DNA of 36,589 nt from Phaeoceros laevis (lineage: Eukaryota > Anthocerotophyta > Anthocerotopsida > Notothyladales). Positions 10,112 through 23,981 of the stretch are shown here, one piece after another. The stretch's first letter is position 1, and every line of letters starts with the position of its first letter. The DNA is taken from assembly GCA_049999765.1 (NCBI GenBank), contig JBNGIQ010005328.1:27034-63622 (forward strand), written 5' to 3'. The translations under genes and the position numbers were made by a program. The notes under the pieces are model-generated. The model saw only the letters and a list, made by a program, of their open reading frames with translations, had not been told where the DNA came from and ran no database searches.

Positions 10112-13100
10112 CTAAGAATCATCGCCAAGGTCTATTACCTGGGGACACGGCGCACCCTCCACTACTGCTTGTTCTGGGATGTCAATGAAGGAAATCGAGA
10201 AAATCCACCAGGGATGCTGCTCTTCTTTTAGAAGAGCTGTGACGCTTGTACTCACCACAGCCAACATGTTGTCACAGCGCGAAGATCGACAAGCTTTCAC
10301 AATGTATGATGACAATGCGTAGACGCAGTCTTCCTCCTCCTGGCTCCAAGAGTCTCCGGTTTCACATACCCAAGTCGAACCTCGGGACTCGAAGGTGAAA
10401 TCCGACATGACCTCTCCAAAATCTGACCGGTCTACTTCCTTACAGAATCGGGCTGTGGCCACCGAAGAGGGCACGGAAGGGAGGAATGGCAACACTTCGC
10501 CAGGTCGACCTTCCACCAGCCAAACGGGGCTATCATCTTCCATTCGACCGACCTGCTTCCTAGGTCCAGGCGAAGCCCTATTCACTGGCTCGCAAATTCC
10601 CTCCTCCGGCGTTGATTGTCCGCTTCCATTATGTTGGGCTCTGTTACCTCTTGCTTCCACTTGCTCCGTATGTCTCTGCAGGTTAGCCAAGCCAGTGCCT
10701 GCTCGGTCCAGCTCTTGATCAATTCGTTCCAGAATGTTGTTCTGGCTGATTCTCTTAGAATTTCTCAGAGCAAGTTCAGCAGATGGGTGGCTGGCGAGGT
10801 TACAATTGTCCTGCATAGCGGAAGAAAAAGGTTGGCCAGCTCAGACCATCGTGATTCAACTTCATTTGCATGATTGGGTACGGCAAGGAGTCTCAAGAGT
10901 ACCTTAGCTATGGCCAAAAGTAGTCGACCGTCTGCGGTTGCTTTCAGCTCTTCTGCATCTTCAAACTTGTCTAGAAGGACGCTGAGATACGTGGCAGTGG
11001 AGGTTAGTATCCAGCACATGCATATTAGCATGAGCTCGGCATAAACTGTGTGTAATAAACCAGCCCAGAGAATTTGATCGTCAACCTCAAACTTCTGTGG
11101 TAAAACGTCACCTGATATCTGTACAGTGCACTCCATGTCGTTGCTGAAGGTAGTCCTCCATAAAAGACCAGGCAGACCGCACCTTGTCATCAAAACGAGC
11201 TCCCCATACAAAGCTGGTTTCCTCATACATGTCCCGTAGTACTTGGCCTGTTTGGAGACGCCTAAACACGGTGACTTACTGAATGAAGTAATCACAGGAA
11301 AAAAAGCGCCAAGACATATACCGTTGGCTACTAGCCTACTATAGACTTAATACCAACCCATTTTGCTTCTGGAGAAACTCCTCCTGTGAGACTCTGAACT
11401 AGAGTAATACCCATGGCAGTATAGCTTGTAACCTTCCCAGAAGTCCACCACCCTGTTTGAGCAAATTGAGAGATCAAACATAAATACAACAGGAGTATGG
11501 ACGTCAGACGCAAATATGAACATAAGCAGAATTACACGCAGGCAGGCATGTGACGGTTTGAAAATACATGAAGTTGTGGTCAGCCAGCACTTGTTCCATG
11601 TGGTCAGAGCAGACCGAATGCTCTGCACTAAAATCCAGGCTGTCCTGAATCACAACTTCGGACTCATTTACTCCAGCATTAGAAGTCCTTTTCACTTTAA
11701 ACTTAATTCCTCCATCCACAACTGCACCCACCGGGTTGCATGCTCCATCAAGAGAAGGCTTGGATTTTCCAAGAACTTTCTTTTCCTCAGAGACCAGAAC
11801 AGTATCCTTGTAAGGACTTCGAAAAGGCCTTTGGGATTCGCGCATAGCTTGGACACGGAGAGCTTTGGCAGGGGTCCAGGCTGACTGGTATGGCCAGGAG
11901 GAACCAGACAACTTTGAGGCACTTGATGCATCCGCAAGGACGGGGGAAGGGCTTTTGGAAGGGCTTTTCTTACTCTCCCGCGTGACTGCATCCATCTTCT
12001 CTTCAACCTGCTGTCCAATTGTGGCCATTCCGGCAGAGGTATGTGGACGTTGCTCTGCACTTTGGCATCTCAAGGGGTCCTTCCCTTCATACCCACTTAC
12101 CCCTTTGGGATGACAGCTAGAAGTCCTCCGCTCTTTGGGCTGCGAAGCAGTATCTTGGTGCTCTAGGTGGGTGGAAGCCTTCGACCTTTTAAGGCATTGC
12201 ATTATGTCAGAAACTGTGAAACAACCACCGCCACCAGTACGAGTTAGTCCAACTCGCACATGTCATAATTCAGAGAAAGCTCAAAATAGATGAGAACTAA
12301 CCAGTTCTAGTCCTTTTTGTGGATTCTTGCTTGGTCTTGGGTAGTGGCGGTTCCTTTTTGGTCTCCGAAACCTGCTCTCTACGCTCAACCTTCGAGCTCA
12401 CCACGGCTTTTTGCTTCAACCATGGAGACACCTTGTTGGCCAGAACACTGGTTCTCTCGTCACATTTATCACTCATGCCAGCACATGAGCCTGTAGATTG
12501 TTCTTGTTCTGCCGTCTCAATCGAAACTTCATAAGGGCCAAGTTGAACTGTATTGCCCGCAGCCAACACGTCATCCTTCTCAAGGAACTTTTCCATTAGT
12601 TTGCTTTCATTGTTCCCAAGCAGGCTAACCTGTTACATCGTGCACATAACTCTTCAGTCTTGTCAAGCTACAGAAGCACTTGCGAGACAGAATTAAGCCA
12701 ACAGCCTATAGAGACAACTCGAATAACCTACCTTTCGTGGATTATTTGGAAATGGCATGAGGAGGCCGTCATGCCATTTCCTCCTCTTTGACCCTGATGT
12801 GTCTGAGTACGTCACTATCCATCTTCCAGAGCTCGAAGCTGTAAGAAAAGATAAAGGCCGTTGCAACGTTAGGCTGTCAACATTCAAGACAAAGAATGGA
12901 AGGTAAATTGCTGTTTTGAGTTCAAGACATACCGGCACTGGAGGTCTGAGCGCGACCTCTCAGTAAGTCCGGAATCGTTTTCTGACGAAAGATGCTAGGT
13001 GTGGCATGCGAGGCGAGAGGGGGTGCCATCTCCGAAGCCACCATTTGAGAACAAATTGCCTGGTCTTCCAAAGGCTCCTCGATGTTCACTCTATAGCCTT

Positions 13101-13398
13101 GAAATTCAATGCTAAGGCCGGATCCAACTTGCTCACCAGCTGTCAGATACTTGTCTTCCAATTTCCTGCCCTCATCGTCGACGAGAAACACCTGGATGAG
13201 CAAGCTTCAGCTCTCCAAACGCATGCTATCCTTCAAAATGTCACCCAACTGCGAATTGCTGCTGAGACAGGAGCCAACAACGAGAACCTTAATCTGCGTT
13301 GGCGTGTAGGATTTCACTGCGAGGGTGCCATCATGGTAGCTTTTGGTCTTCTGCGTCTTGTGTTTCGTATACAGTACACTCCACCTCGCAACTTCCAT
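10112..13398 (-). CDS. Protein with two tandem DUF2439 (ZGRF1/Mte1/Dbl2-type) domains
   Basis: Ten minus-strand exons: 13398-13288, 13191-12933, 12838-12732, 12629-12302, 12213-11536, 11452-11354, 11247-11112, 10981-10903, 10810-10256, 10138-10112, giving 793 codons (792 aa). Residues 1-78 (MEVARWSVLYTKHKTQK, YHDGTL, VFLVDDEGRKLEDKYL) match DUF2439, the N-terminal domain of ZGRF1 and yeast Mte1/Dbl2, which act with DNA helicases in recombination. A second copy spans about 128-203 (GRWIVTYSD, KWHDGLL, VSLLGNNESKL, YEVSIE). Basic Ser/Pro-rich, probably disordered sequence follows. Residues about 480-600 are predicted globular but unrecognised. I see no helicase or GRF zinc finger. A nuclear DNA-repair role is inferred only from DUF2439. 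The exon 5/6 junction (11536/11452) is the weakest; the last intron could also be retained without changing the stop. Confidence 0.78.
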
Positions 13399-14425
13399 GT
13401 TCGAAACCCCCTCCAGGCTTCATAAATCGGAGACTACCTCGCATGCAGTACTCATCTCTCAACCTAGCAGGCAACCTTCAAAGTTCTGGAAATTCAGTGC
13501 GGAATCAGGAAAACGCGTTGATGAAGCAAGCCACTGAGCAGAGTAAGTCGTGAGCATAGCCGCTCGGAAGATTCGACAGCACATCACAGCACTCCGTTCA
13601 CCACAAAAATGCGTACGAGAAGGCGAAACAGCTGCTGGCAGCGCAGCAGACAGTCATACCGGTGACGGCAGTCGGAGTGCTTCTCGGCAAGACTTAGCAA
13701 TAACTCCGCTTGGGTGCCTTCAGCTCACGCCCTCGCTCGCGCCCATACCGGGAACCTTCGATTTCGCGACAAGATATGGCGGGAACCAAAAAGGAAAAAG
13801 TTGATTAATCTTGTTAGGTCAATTATTGACCTGCGCAACGAACGCAGTACTGTAATCTCAAGTGTAATGTACTCTACAGTGCAAAACGTTCTCTAACTAC
13901 TTACTGCGTCGACCTGGTGTGTCCGATTCATCAAGACACATTTCCGACTCTATCACGGTGTCGTGATGAGTCGTGGAACAGAAACTGTTGTAGACTGCAC
14001 TAGTCTAATCCATCCTGGGCAAAGATAATTTCAGGCCAAACAATCCACGCTGGTGCTTGGGAAGTTGGGATACGTCTAGGACTCTGGTGACGTGGGGCCA
14101 TTGGGAGGGTCAAGCAAGGCTCGTCATTTCAACAGCAGGCCAGTGCATTTCGTCCCGCGAGCTCAGATCGGGACTGACCCCGGAACACGTGCTGTCGAAT
14201 TTGTGCGCATCGTGCTGAATGCAGTGAAAGCATTTGGGAGCAGCGGATTAGGGTTGTGCATCGTTTGCAGCTGCTTGGGGTGGGATAAGAGCCTGTGAGC
14301 AGCTTGAATCCGTGGATGGATTACGAAATGTGTGGAACTAGGATCAGGTGAGGTGGGATTTGGGGGGGACTTAATTTGTGAGGGCACTCTCAAGAATTTG
14401 CCAAGCCCGAGGCTGTTCCAGTGCC
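13399..14425. other. Divergent promoter region between the DUF2439 gene and TatC
   Basis: About 1 kb between two head-to-head genes. It should contain both promoters and 5' UTRs. The short open frames have no recognised similarity. The segment just upstream of TatC (about 14340-14425) is GC-rich with a run of seven G bases. No TATA box stood out. Confidence 0.5.
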
Positions 14426-15901
14426 ATGACAGCCATGGCCAGGACCGCGCACTTGCTCTACCAATTGCCCTCCCCCAGCAGCTGCTCCAGGGGAGCACCG
14501 GGGCTTCCGCCGTCTGTGTCTTACAGGAGGAGCGGGAGGGAATTGTCTGCCGCGGCACAATTAGGCGCTGCATGCTCCTCCGGAAGTTGGCCCGCGGCTT
14601 GTGGAAAATCCAGGTTCTGGGCTGGCACAGCTGGCAGTGTGGAACGAAGAGGCAGGAGCCGGGTGCGCGCAGACGGTGAGGATGGGGTGCGGGGAGGATC
14701 GGTGGTTGAGGAGAGGAGCTCGCCATCACGTGAGTGTCACAGAGTTCTGGAATCTGTCACTCTTGTGGCAGTGCAAGGCATCTTTTGCACAGCTATATCC
14801 TGTTAACCTCGATTTCATGCTTGACAGGGGGGTCTAATGTACGAGTCCAGAGTGAGCAGCAGTCAGACTTGCAAACAACGGATTTGTCAAGCTGGTTGTA
14901 CCCTAGTAAGGAGGACCTACCGGATGACAAAGAGATGACCCTTTTTGACCATCTGGACGAGTTGCGAGACAGAATGGTTATTTCAGTTGGGGCTGTGGGA
15001 GCAGCCATTCTGGGGTGTTTTGTTATCGCCAAAGACCTCATCGTGTTTCTCGAGGCGCCCGTCTACAGTCAGGGTGTCCGGTTCCTCCAGCTCTCGCCTG
15101 GGGAATTTTTTTTCACAACTCTGAAGGTATGAATTGGACTTGTTCGGGTCCTTTCTTGTTGTTAAAGCATCTACCACATCTCTCAGTGGAATGGTGGGAT
15201 GCTAAGAACGTCGTGTCTGGATGTGTTTGCAGGTTGCTGGTTATAGTGGACTACTTCTGGGTAGCCCCGTTATTTTGTACGAGATCATTGCATTCGTTCT
15301 TCCAGGGTTGACCCGTAGTGAGAGGAGATTTTTGGGGCCTATTGTTCTGGGTTCTTCGATACTATTCTACTTTGGTCTTGCGTTCTCCTACGCAGTACTC
15401 ACACCTGCCGCCCTGAACTTCTTTGTTCAATTCTCGGAAGGAGCTGTTGAATCTTTCTGGTCCATCGACAAATATTTTGAGTTTGTACTGTTGCTCATGT
15501 TCAGCACTGGTTTAGCATTCCAGGTGAGTTTCCAGTGTATTATCGTAGTAGTTTTGAAGCTTTGTGCGACATCCGTTATTTGAAGCATCTCATCTGACGA
15601 TGTCGATACCAGCTCGCAGCTTAGGCATGACGAGATTGTCATGGAAAGTTAACAAACAAATATGTTTGTGCAGGTGCCTGTAATTCAATTGCTGCTAGGA
15701 CAGACAGGTCTGTTTACCGGCGATCAGATGTTGTCAATTTGGAGGTATGTTGTTGTTGGTGCTGTAATAGTTGCTGCAATCCTCACGCCGTCAACAGACC
15801 CGCTGACACAAGTGCTCTTAGCTGGACCTCTTATTGGTTTGTATATTGGCGGCGCTTTTCTAGTTAAGGCTCTAAAGTCGGACACCGAGCCTGCAGAGTG
15901 A
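14426..15901 (+). CDS. TATC: TatC, Sec-independent (twin-arginine) protein translocase subunit, chloroplast
   Basis: Polytopic receptor subunit of the thylakoid twin-arginine (delta-pH) translocase, which binds twin-arginine signal peptides of folded lumenal proteins. Exons are 14426-14729, 14828-15126, 15233-15523 and 15674-15901, 374 codons (373 aa). Residues 1 to about 90 are Ser/Arg/Ala-rich and acid-poor, a plastid transit peptide. The mature part begins near [14 protein letters not shown], the conserved stromal signal-peptide site, and includes [15 protein letters not shown], a [18 protein letters not shown] segment and six hydrophobic segments. All downstream introns are GT-AG. Exon 1 has two phase-1 donors, at 14675 (gtgagg) and 14729 (gtgagt); both join in frame to 14828 and differ by 18 residues. 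A second ATG at 14435 with good context is also possible. It is convergent with the PPOX gene. Confidence 0.94.
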
Positions 15902-16350
15902 TGCAAGGTTATGTCTTGTCGACTGGCTTACGATTATAAAGGTGCCCACTTGTATTGCCGTACTCCTGGAGCTTGGACTGTTGTCAGTCCAGCAACATTT
16001 TGTACAGGGTCATTCCGCGATGATGCACCCGTAGTGCTTAAGCTTTCTATCGAAATGATCTAACCAATGTATTCTTACCATTACTGATCTATTGCAGTGT
16101 TACCACTACTAATCCATTGCAGTACTACAACTAATGTACTGCAGTGTTACCACTAGTGTAATGCATTATTACCATTACTAATCATTGCAGTGTTCCAACT
16201 GTTTAAGCCTTATCATCTCGGCTGCATCGTGAATCAGAGACGGCCAAACGCTCTCGTGGACCAGGGCGACGAAGTGTGTCCCGTCTATTCACACTCAGGT
16301 GGCACAACCAAGCCTCTTTTCAGTACAAAATTGTTTGGCACCCGGTTGTC
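15902..16350. other. Shared 3' flank between convergent TatC and PPOX genes
   Basis: About 450 bases holding the two 3' UTRs. The only structure seen is the tandem repeat array at 16075-16192. Confidence 0.5.
16075..16192. repeat. Short tandem repeat array, five diverged units of 22-25 bases
   Basis: Units begin TTACCA (or CTACAA in the third) and most end with ATTGCAGTG or a close variant: 16075-16099, 16100-16124, 16125-16146, 16147-16168 and 16169-16192. The array lies between two convergent stop codons, probably in the TatC 3' UTR. Confidence 0.75.
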
Positions 16351-19036
16351 CTAGGTTGCCGAAACTTTGGAGAGATGCTGGGAGATGGCACTGGCACTCT
16401 CATAAGCACCTTCCACGCAGCGGCCCAGAGCCACACCCACCACGTAGTTCCCTCCCAAAAACAGCCCATCCAATCCATCCTCTTTCAGACTTTGCTGTGC
16501 CTCCTCCAGAGTGTTTAGATGACCAATTGTAAACTGGGGAATGGCTCGTGGCCAAACTCTGACTCCATGGACAACAGGTGCAGGCGCGTCCCCTTTCACT
16601 AGCATGGTGCGCACGTCTTTGTCCACAATTTCAACAATCTCCTTCTCACTCTGCATGTAGACAACCAGATAGCTTAGAACAAAAAATTTGTTTGCCAGAT
16701 CATGTTCTGAACATAATCCACACCGAGAGGGGACAAAGACGCAGAACCCAGTGTAACCTTCTTAGTGATGCTAGGGAAAGTAGCTCCTCCTATGTAGTTG
16801 AGTAACATCACACGGTCCTCAGGAGCTCGGCCAGGAAAAAGCGATGAACTGTAAATGGTTCCTGCACGAACGTCTCATAAGTTAGCCTTAGTTGCTCTAC
16901 CTGCTCCCATCTATCTTCCATTCCTTGAAAAACAGACATGCTCAATGGGTGACTAAATAAAGCTACAAGTAGCGGAATAGAGTCCCAAATTCCAGTTAAT
17001 AGTCCTTCCATCACTGTTGACAGTTTTTTACCAAGCGTTTGGATGCCTTGGCTCCGGGGATGAAGTTGCCCAAAGCCCTTCAGTTCACCGCCCACAAGCC
17101 TATCTTCTTTAATTGCTGACTTCGGATAGGATATAGTGACCGCTGCTACTGGTGGGTAGTAGAACCGATCCAGGGCCTCCCCAGCACCTAGCTGGACAGG
17201 TCGGACGGCACAGATAAATTGAGAAGGTAAAAGACATATTAGGAGCAAAACAGTAGGAAAATGTGGAATGTCAGGTTCTCACACATATTGGGCGGAGAAT
17301 TTCACTAGCAATGTATGCAGGCACTGTTAAGACAACAGTTTTGGTTGACAAGAACTTGCGGCCTTCGGGGGTCTGATAGGTGAGCAAGAACGGCCCTTCG
17401 TCAGTCTTCTCAATCGCAACAAGCTCCCACTTCGTCTTCACCTTGTCCCCTAATCTGCAACAACAAAGTGCAATATTGACCTTTCGAAAACCGCCACACT
17501 GCACACAGCACTGCTGGATTGTGCACCAAGCATGGGTAAGCTCTCTGCGTGGTTCTGTTTAGAGTGAGCGTTGGACTTACATGGAAGCAATAGCATTTGG
17601 CAGAGTACTAAGTCCCTTGCGGAATGATCCAACTGTTTGACCTTTTGGCTTAGGCAACCGCCTGCAAGAACCGTTGTCAGCAACTAGTAATCTCCCGTTA
17701 GTTAAAACAAAGAAGAGAGGTCATGAAGGTTCGACCAAGCACAGCAAATCGGAGCTTACGGGTCCCTAGGTGGTGGAGGATTCTTCTTTTTGTCCTGAAG
17801 AAGCTTCCAACTGCCCCCGAGTATGCTACCACCTAACTGCTCAAGCTTCCAGACTCTTCCAAACGCTGCCTTCATACTCAACTTGGAAGGATCACCAGCA
17901 TATACTCCTGAACACCCCATAGTATACACATCAGAATCATCTCCCATCAACCAAATGGAAATCAACTCTGTTTCGGCAGATTCTGCATTCAAAACGTGGA
18001 ATGGCGATGTCACTACTCAATGTAGACTCACACCAAAACACTGGTAAACCAGCAAAAGCACCTGAGCAGAAAGGCTCAATCAACCTTTCAAAAACTTCGT
18101 CCCCAAGGTTGCGGCGTACAAATTGTTCCACACTCTCCTCGTATGCCTGCACCCAAGGTTACGGCATTAGCAGGCCAACCGGTTCCAAGACATATCAGTC
18201 GGATTAGCTGGAACAACGGACCTACAAGCTCCGGATGAAAGGTACCGGAGGTGCGGGTCTCAGTCCCAAGGCTCCGAAACCAGCTCGAAGTTTCCCGAAT
18301 ATGGACATCAGATCGAAGAAGGGCAAATCACCTAGCCCCCCCGGCACTGCCTTCAGCTTGCCTCCCCATAGCACGAATCGAGGTGCGTCCGGATCCCCAA
18401 GGACAAGTTCATCCTTGAGGCCGCTGTCAACCTGCGATGAAGATACATTGTTCAAGTTCGCTTGCTAACCGTAAGAAAACAGGCCAAAAGAAAATTGCAG
18501 CTGGGCAGCATGAACTGTACCGTCATCGCCAGCATTGAATCATTGGGCTGAAAACTGTTGGGCCCCTCTTCCCACAGATATCCATCCCCAGTTACGGTCG
18601 TGATGTTGCCTCCAACCCGCTCTTTGGCCTCAGTGACCAGCAAATTACTGACGATACCTGTGTGCCTAGTGAGCAGCGCTTGCGCGGTGCACAGCCCCGA
18701 AATCCCGGCCCCCACCACAACGCAATCATACAACCGCGTCTCCTCAGCACCGTCAGTAGTGGAGGGGGGAGACACGGTTGCCTGCTTGGAGCTCACATGC
18801 AGGCCCTGAACGTTCTTCTTGCTGGCACTCTGCAAAACCTTCTTGTGGTTCTTCCTGGACATCTGTCGCCAAGAAACAGAGATGCCATTCTCCCAGTTGC
18901 AAGGAGGCGGAATTGAGGGGGCAGAGGAGGCTGATGACAAGCAGCAAGACGATGAAGAGGGCACACCAGACCGGGAAGTGGAGGCCGGGGACGAAGTGAT
19001 AGAGCACCGAGATGCATACAGCGCCCCCATCTCCAT
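16351..19036 (-). CDS. PPOX1: Protoporphyrinogen IX oxidase, chloroplast
   Basis: FAD-dependent oxidase converting protoporphyrinogen IX to protoporphyrin IX, the last step common to haem and chlorophyll synthesis; known target of diphenyl-ether herbicides. Nine minus-strand exons: 19036-18521, 18431-18246, 18146-18062, 17907-17760, 17661-17581, 17454-17283, 17191-17032, 16861-16758, 16650-16351, giving 584 codons (583 aa; the Arabidopsis plastid enzyme is about 537). The FAD motif is [13 protein letters not shown] (GAGISG at 109-114), followed by [46 protein letters not shown] (across two splice sites), [14 protein letters not shown] and [23 protein letters not shown]. The first about 95 residues are Ser-rich and basic, a plausible plastid transit peptide. 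Start 19036 (ATGGAG) has a second ATG two codons later. The short exon lengths are ordinary for plants, and every junction restores a conserved family sequence. Confidence 0.96.
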
Positions 19037-19538
19037 GGTGCTTACTGCGCGAGCTGCTGCACAGTCATCACGTGTCCTGGGTTGATGGATGGTCTCCCAT
19101 TCAATGCAAGATATTCATCAACCGACACACTGTACTGGCTCATCTTGCTCTATACAATGGTACGGGAAACTCATATTGTTTCTGCTATCTAGATCCGGGT
19201 GCCCGTCAATCTGCCCAATTACGCCCTGCCAAGTGAGCAATATGGATATCTCTCAAACCAATTTCAAAAATAACAAGTTGTTCAAAGAAAAGCTAGAAAA
19301 GAAGTCTCTTTAAGAAATTTGGGTTTTCGCAGTTTCAACTTGCGGAGTGACAAAGAATGTGATGCGAGTCCCTCGACCCGCTAAAATTGACTCCTCAATA
19401 TACAGACACAGAACGACAGAAAAGATCTTGACGCCTCCCGAGAATCCGTCGGACTAGCTGAGAAAAATGGTGTGACGTGAACTGGTAGGATAGGTGATCT
19501 CTAAAACACACATTTATAAGTGAATTTTGCGGATGGAA
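19037..19538. other. PPOX promoter region / PDS 3' flank
   Basis: About 500 bases between two genes on the same strand. It should contain the PDS 3' UTR and the PPOX promoter and 5' UTR. No coding signal or repeat was noticed. Confidence 0.5.
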
Positions 19539-22937
<3,399 letters not shown>

Positions 22938-23981
22938 CCTTCTACCAAAGCGACCCGCTTCAGCACGAAATCTTGCTACTACGGCAGCAAGCAGGCTCAG
23001 TCAGCTATGGAGCCATCACCAAAGTCCATCGCGCCGTGAGGTAGCAATCCCAATCCAGGCATGCCTTGGGAAATGTGCTGCACTTCGTGTGAGTTCAATG
23101 ATTCAATAGCAGCAAACAAGGGGAATCTGCGGACCGGATCCTACCGCCTGCTTAGCGGTTGTGGCTCCTTTCCTGTTGTTGAAATGCTACATCCTTTTTT
23201 GTCGCCTTGCTGTGAGTATGTTCTCCTCCTCCACAGGCTTTGTGCTCTTATCCTCCGCAGAAACACGCTTCTTCTGACGGTTTGAAACGGCAACGTGAAC
23301 TTGTTCCTGTCCCGTTTCTATACAGACAGTTGGGGTCATTGCTTGTCCCTTGAAGTTGTCAGTTTTAGACCCTGTTCTGGCCACCATAATGTGGTGTTGC
23401 CTGGACCTTACATCGACGGCTAAAACTAAGCGCAGGACGTTCGAAGTCATGGCATCACCAGAACACGAGGATAGTGATTCACATTGGATTCACAAGGACC
23501 TCGAGGTATCGAGGTTGGCACAATTGGTTCTGCCACACGAATCAGCTCCCTGCTGCCTCACAAGGAGCAAGGAAGCAAGTACCATGCAGCCACAAAAGAA
23601 TGAGTACAGATTGCTGTCCGGGATCTGGATGACTCCATCTTGGACTTGAGATTAAGTTCGGTATGACTCTCAACAACACCTCGGTACCTGTCAAACTCTA
23701 CTTACTCGGCACTCCACTAGCTATTAAATGGGGTTAGCTGACTGAACAAAATCTTTACGGTGCAGACAGGACTCTCAATAACACCTCGGTACCTATCAAT
23801 TCCACTTACTCGGCACTCCACTAGCTATTAAATGGGGTTAAGCTGACTGAACAAAATCTTTACGGTGCAGACAGCAAAAATGGCTCCTGCTTTTTGGCTT
23901 ACAAACCAAAGGCATGTCAGCAAGTTTCTTCCAAGAAAATGAGCGTTGGCAGGATCAAGACATATGAGTGGATGACGGGAG
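22938..23981. other. PDS promoter region / 3' flank of the SCD1-type gene
   Basis: About 1 kb. The part nearest 22938 should be the PDS promoter and 5' UTR. The part nearest 23981 is the SCD1 3' UTR and flank and carries a 105-base tandem duplication (23665-23874). A minus-strand open frame at 23187-23450 (87 codons, Lys/Arg/Glu-rich) has no recognised similarity and is not called as a gene. Confidence 0.5.
23665..23874. repeat. Tandem duplication of 105 bases downstream of the SCD1-type gene
   Basis: Two adjacent 105-base copies, 23665-23769 and 23770-23874. Both begin GACTCTCAA, share a long identical core starting CTTACTCGGCACTCCACTAG and end GGTGCAGACAG. They differ at only a few positions, including one single-base insertion in each. 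The array starts about 110 bases past the SCD1 stop codon, so it may be in the 3' UTR. Confidence 0.88.

Noticed and set aside
14163-14729. Long minus-strand open frame (188 codons) opposite TatC exon 1
   Set aside because: It is the antisense shadow of the GC-rich transit-peptide exon; no conserved motif, and TatC on the plus strand explains the composition.
23187-23450. Minus-strand open frame of 87 codons between PDS and SCD1
   Set aside because: Charged, low-information sequence without a family match; could be chance or a PDS upstream open frame.
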